From Solwaraspora sp. WMMA2056 (GTDB lineage Bacteria; Actinomycetota; Actinomycetes; Mycobacteriales; Micromonosporaceae), in NCBI RefSeq assembly GCF_030345095.1, contig NZ_CP128360.1, positions 4,960,001 to 5,024,000 on the forward strand: a DNA stretch of 64,000 nucleotides, in the 5' to 3' direction. Positions 61,326-64,000 of this stretch are shown here, in pieces; positions within the stretch are counted from its first letter, which is position 1; each line of letters begins with the position of its first letter. Position numbers and translations under genes: made by a program. The notes under the pieces were generated by a model. The model was not told the DNA's origin, searched no databases, and was given only the letters and a program-made list of their open reading frames with translations.

Positions 61326-62003
61326 TCAGCGGGCCGGACCGGAGGGCGGCTCCAGCAGGCCGGCCCGTTGGGCGAGCATGGCCGCCTGGACCCGGTTCTC
61401 GCAGCCGAGCTTGGCGAACACCCGGTACACGTGGGTCTTCACGGTGCCTTCGGAGACGAACAGCTGTTGGCCGATCTCGGCGTTGGACAGGCCCTGGGCC
61501 AGCAGTACCAGGACTTCGCGTTCCCGATCGCTGAGCATGTCGACTCTTTTCAGGTCCTCTTCTGGACGTACAGTGACAGTGGGTAGCCGGTTGAGCACCT
61601 GTCGGGTGATCTTCGGTGACAGGTAGGCGTTGCCGGCGGCGGCGGCGCGCACGGCGTACACGAGTTCGTCGACGGCGGACTCCTTGAGCAGGAAGCCGGC
61701 GGCTCCGTCGGCGAGCGCCTGGGCGACGTACTCGTCCTCACCGAAGGTGGTCAGCACCACGATCTGGACCGCCGGGGCCAGCCGGCGGATCTCCCGCAGC
61801 GCCGCCAGGCCGTCGAGGACCGGCATCTGGATGTCCAGCAGCGCCACGTCCGGTCGGTGCCGTACGGCCAGGTCGATCGCGGCCCGCCCGTCGGCGGCCT
61901 GGGCGATCAGCTCGATGTCGGTCGCCGGTCGCAGCACCGCGTCGATCGCGGTACGGATCAGCGAGTCGTCGTCAGCCAGGAGCACCCGTACGGGGTCGGC
62001 CAT
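61326..62003 (-). CDS. NarL/LuxR-family response regulator
   Basis: A 225-residue regulator. The receiver (1-120) has ADDDSLIR, phospho-acceptor Asp57 in ALLDIQMPVLDG, Thr in VLTTFG and the Lys in FLLKES. The LuxR helix-turn-helix is near the C-terminus (LSDREREVLVLLAQGLSNAEIGQQLFVSEGTVKTHV). The ATG at 62003 has GAGGGA upstream; a slightly longer frame begins at 62018. It lies 25 bases after the histidine kinase gene and is its likely partner. Confidence 0.94.
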   Translation of the reverse strand: MADPVRVLLADDDSLIRTAIDAVLRPATDIELIAQAADGRAAIDLAVRHRPDVALLDIQMPVLDGLAALREIRRLAPAVQIVVLTTFGEDEYVAQALADGAAGFLLKESAVDELVYAVRAAAAGNAYLSPKITRQVLNRLPTVTVRPEEDLKRVDMLSDREREVLVLLAQGLSNAEIGQQLFVSEGTVKTHVYRVFAKLGCENRVQAAMLAQRAGLLEPPSGPAR

Positions 62004-62028
62004 CGTGTCGTCCCTCATCGTCGTCGGA

Positions 62029-63642
62029 TCACTGTCGCGGTTCCTTGACGATCTGTTTGTCGACGAGCGTTGCGTCGCGGAAACAGAACCGGTACAGGGT
62101 CCGCTCGGTGCCGGAGTCGGCCTGGTCCAGGATCGACGAGTCGTAGTCGACGCAGGTGGCACCGGCGGGCGTCCGGCGACCGGCACCGTCGGCGTCGACC
62201 ACGCCCACGTCGACGTCGGGCAGCACCGCCCGGACCTCGTCCTCCGACTGGCCGATCCGCACCGCGTCGTAGGTGTCGCGGTCGACCACGACCAGCGTCA
62301 TGGCCAGCCAGGCCCCGGCCAGACACAACGCCAGGCAGGCGGCGATGGCCAGCCCGGTGACCGCCAGGGTGAGCCGGGACCGGCGCTGGTGCCGCTCGAT
62401 CAGGCCGTCGAAGTCGGCCCCGGCCACCGGTGGGGGACGGTGCCCGGCGGCAGCGGGTTCGTCACCCAGGTACGGCAGGGTGGCCGCCAGCCGGAAACCG
62501 CCGTCGGGCGTCGGACCGTGGTAGAGCATGCCCTTGGCGATCCGGACCCGTTCGGCCAACCCGATCAGTCCCTGTTGGGAGGTGGACCGGGCGACCCGGT
62601 GCCCGGCGGTGTTGGTGACGGCGGCCACCAGCGCGTCGGATTCGTAGCGCAGCAGCAGGACGATCACCCCGCCTCTGGCGTGGCGCAACGCGTTGGTCAG
62701 GCCCTCCTGGATCACCCGGTACGCCGCGTGTTCGGTCAACGCCGCCAGCGGTCGGGCTTCTCCCTGGCGGACGACCTCCACTTCGGCGCCGCCGGCCCGG
62801 GCCTGCGCGGCCAGCTCGTCCAGACCGGTCAACGGCCGCACCGCGGACTGGCTGTCGTCCTGGCCGAGGATGCCGAGGATCTGCCGCAGCTCGGTCATCG
62901 CCGCCGAGGAGGTCTGCCGCACCAGGTCGGTGGCCTCGGTCCGCTGGTCGCCCTCGGAGGTCCGCAGCATCCCGGCGTACAGCGAGATCAGGGTGAGCTT
63001 GTGACCCAGCGAATCGTGCAGGTCCCGGGCGATGCGGGCCCGTTCCCGGGTCTGCGCCTGACGGGCGATCTCGCCCTGCTCCCGGCGCAGCGCGACGTTG
63101 CGGTGGTGCAGCGCCGCCAGCAGGCGGCGGCGCCGCCGCACCAGCCGGGCCACACCGGCCGGGAAGATCGCCACCAGGACGAACAGCGCCGAGTACGCGA
63201 CAGCCAGTTCCGCCGTCACCGGTTCCGACCAGCGGGTCGACCCGACGTAGCTGACCCAGGCGACGGCCAGCGCGGCGACGACCTGCCACCACCGGGCCAC
63301 CCGGTACGCCAGCACGGCGCTCAGCACCGCCAGCAGCAGACTGTTCTGTCCGCCGGTGGCGAGGCCGATCAGTGCCGCGGCGACGTACGCCGTCGTCGGG
63401 TGGAGCAGCCGCAGCACCATCAGCACCGGTGTGGTGAGCCCGACCAACCAGGGCGCGAGCGGGTACCAGTCGGCGCCGACGGCGGCCAGGGTCGCCATCA
63501 CGGTGACCAGCGCCACCAGGCAGATCTCGTAGAGCAGGCGCCACGGCCCGGCCCCGACCACCTGGGTACGCCACCGCCGTGCCCGCTCAGGCCACCGGGC
63601 TGTCCGGTCGTGCCACCACGCCGCCCACCGGAACGTCGTCAT
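62029..63642 (-). CDS. NarL-type sensor kinase with a C-terminal extracytoplasmic domain
   Basis: A 537-residue histidine kinase. Five or so membrane segments fill residues about 35-168. The dimerisation domain holds the phospho-His in ARDLHDSLGHKL (His209), and the ATPase domain includes EGLTNALRHARGG and GLIGLAERVRIAKG. Unusually, a further membrane segment (about 418-447, LTLAVTGLAIAACLALCLAG) follows, with about 90 residues beyond it containing IGQSEDEVRAVLPDVDVG and RFCFRDATLVDK. That tail resembles the partial gene at the right edge. Such a second sensor module on the output end is rare. It ends just before the regulator gene. Confidence 0.9.
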   Translation of the reverse strand: MTTFRWAAWWHDRTARWPERARRWRTQVVGAGPWRLLYEICLVALVTVMATLAAVGADWYPLAPWLVGLTTPVLMVLRLLHPTTAYVAAALIGLATGGQNSLLLAVLSAVLAYRVARWWQVVAALAVAWVSYVGSTRWSEPVTAELAVAYSALFVLVAIFPAGVARLVRRRRRLLAALHHRNVALRREQGEIARQAQTRERARIARDLHDSLGHKLTLISLYAGMLRTSEGDQRTEATDLVRQTSSAAMTELRQILGILGQDDSQSAVRPLTGLDELAAQARAGGAEVEVVRQGEARPLAALTEHAAYRVIQEGLTNALRHARGGVIVLLLRYESDALVAAVTNTAGHRVARSTSQQGLIGLAERVRIAKGMLYHGPTPDGGFRLAATLPYLGDEPAAAGHRPPPVAGADFDGLIERHQRRSRLTLAVTGLAIAACLALCLAGAWLAMTLVVVDRDTYDAVRIGQSEDEVRAVLPDVDVGVVDADGAGRRTPAGATCVDYDSSILDQADSGTERTLYRFCFRDATLVDKQIVKEPRQ

Positions 63643-63751
63643 CGCGGAGGTGCTCCTTCGGTGGTGTCAGGCGTGGACGACGGCGGGTCGGTGGGATTCT
63701 GGCCGATCGCCGGCCGTCGCGCCGGTCGGGGGCCACCGGGGGCGGGCGGCG

Positions 63752-64000
63752 TCACTGCGGGATCGTGATGGCGCTCTTCTCCGCGAGCGCGCCGTCGACG
63801 AAGCAGAACCGCCACAGGTCCGGGCCTTCGGCCTCGAACGGGGTGATCGTGTAGTAGACGCACGAGGCACCGGCGGGCATCCCGAGTTTGTCCGGGTCGT
63901 CGCCGTACAGTTCGTGGTCCTTGATGTCGGTCAGCGGCTCCGGCAGCGCCGCCCGCACCTGCGCCTCCGGCGTGCCGACCCGTTGGACGGCGAACTCCTC
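63752..64000 (-). CDS. Partial gene with a domain shared with the preceding kinase's tail
   Basis: Only the 3' end (82 residues) is inside the window. It reads EEFAVQRVGTPEAQVRAALP and ends RFCFVDGALAEKSAITIPQ, matching the C-terminal tail of the kinase at 62029 in the EAQVRAALP/DEVRAVLP and RFCF positions. It may be the end of another kinase or a stand-alone secreted protein. The start is beyond the right edge. Confidence 0.6.
   Translation of the reverse strand, partial: EEFAVQRVGTPEAQVRAALPEPLTDIKDHELYGDDPDKLGMPAGASCVYYTITPFEAEGPDLWRFCFVDGALAEKSAITIPQ

Overview
The window is a high-GC actinobacterial chromosome segment. The gene order infC-rpmI-rplT-rRNA methyltransferase-pheS-pheT followed by argC-argJ-argB, the XRE/DUF397 pair, the SigE-family sigma factor, the Septum_form lipoproteins and the many GTG starts all suggest the Micromonosporaceae (Micromonospora or a close relative). 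That placement is inference from gene content, not a phylogeny. No rRNA, tRNA or CRISPR array was seen.

Layout. 1-3.1 kb: arginine genes argC, argJ, argB (argB runs off the left edge). 3.1-6.9 kb: a dispersed palindromic repeat, a DUF427 protein, a class III nucleotide cyclase-like domain fused to a Nudix domain, a small membrane protein and a secreted SGNH hydrolase. 6.9-13.4 kb: the translation block pheT, pheS, a SpoU-type rRNA methyltransferase, rplT, rpmI and infC; infC probably starts at AUC and has a stem-loop leader. 13.5-18.4 kb: a PH-domain protein, a DMT transporter whose 3' end lies in a second copy of the repeat, and a large secreted GH30 enzyme behind LacI-type palindromes. 18.6-24.9 kb: an aromatic (hydroxyquinol) catabolic cluster with an FAD hydroxylase, a fused maleylacetate reductase/hydroxyquinol 1,2-dioxygenase, an AraC regulator with a tandem-repeat operator, and an aldehyde dehydrogenase. 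25-28 kb: hisG, hisE and a sigma factor coupled to a GerMN membrane protein. 28.1-33.7 kb: the riboflavin operon ribD-ribE-ribBA-ribH under an FMN riboswitch, a receiver-GGDEF protein and rpe.

33.7-42.5 kb is accessory and biosynthetic. A stand-alone NRPS-type adenylation protein, a membrane flavo-reductase and an enoyl-CoA hydratase form one unit. A receiver-degenerate OmpR-type regulator is divergent, across an AT-rich region, from a three-gene terpenoid unit (P450, class I terpene synthase, polyprenyl diphosphate synthase) with overlapping start and stop codons. 42.5-47.2 kb carries three paralogous Septum_form lipoproteins with a Tat-type BBE oxidoreductase on the opposite strand between the second and third. 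47.3-50.5 kb is a scar zone: a recombinase zinc-ribbon remnant, an XRE/DUF397 pair, a DJ-1/PfpI protein, and a TnpB relic abutting a truncated membrane gene.

50.5-56.6 kb is a two-component system followed by an MMPL transporter that reads in frame, with no stop, into a DUF1254 protein. 56.7-64 kb holds a methyltransferase pseudogene, an aldo/keto reductase, a MarR-GNAT-dehydrogenase triple fusion with a perfect palindromic operator, a two-TM protein of unknown function, and a NarL-type two-component system whose kinase carries an unusual C-terminal extracytoplasmic domain that recurs in the truncated gene at the right edge.

The strongest candidates for undescribed biology are the MarR-GNAT-dehydrogenase fusion, the cyclase-Nudix fusion, the MMPL-DUF1254 read-through, the adenylation/membrane flavo-reductase unit and the terpenoid unit next to an apparently phosphorylation-independent regulator.
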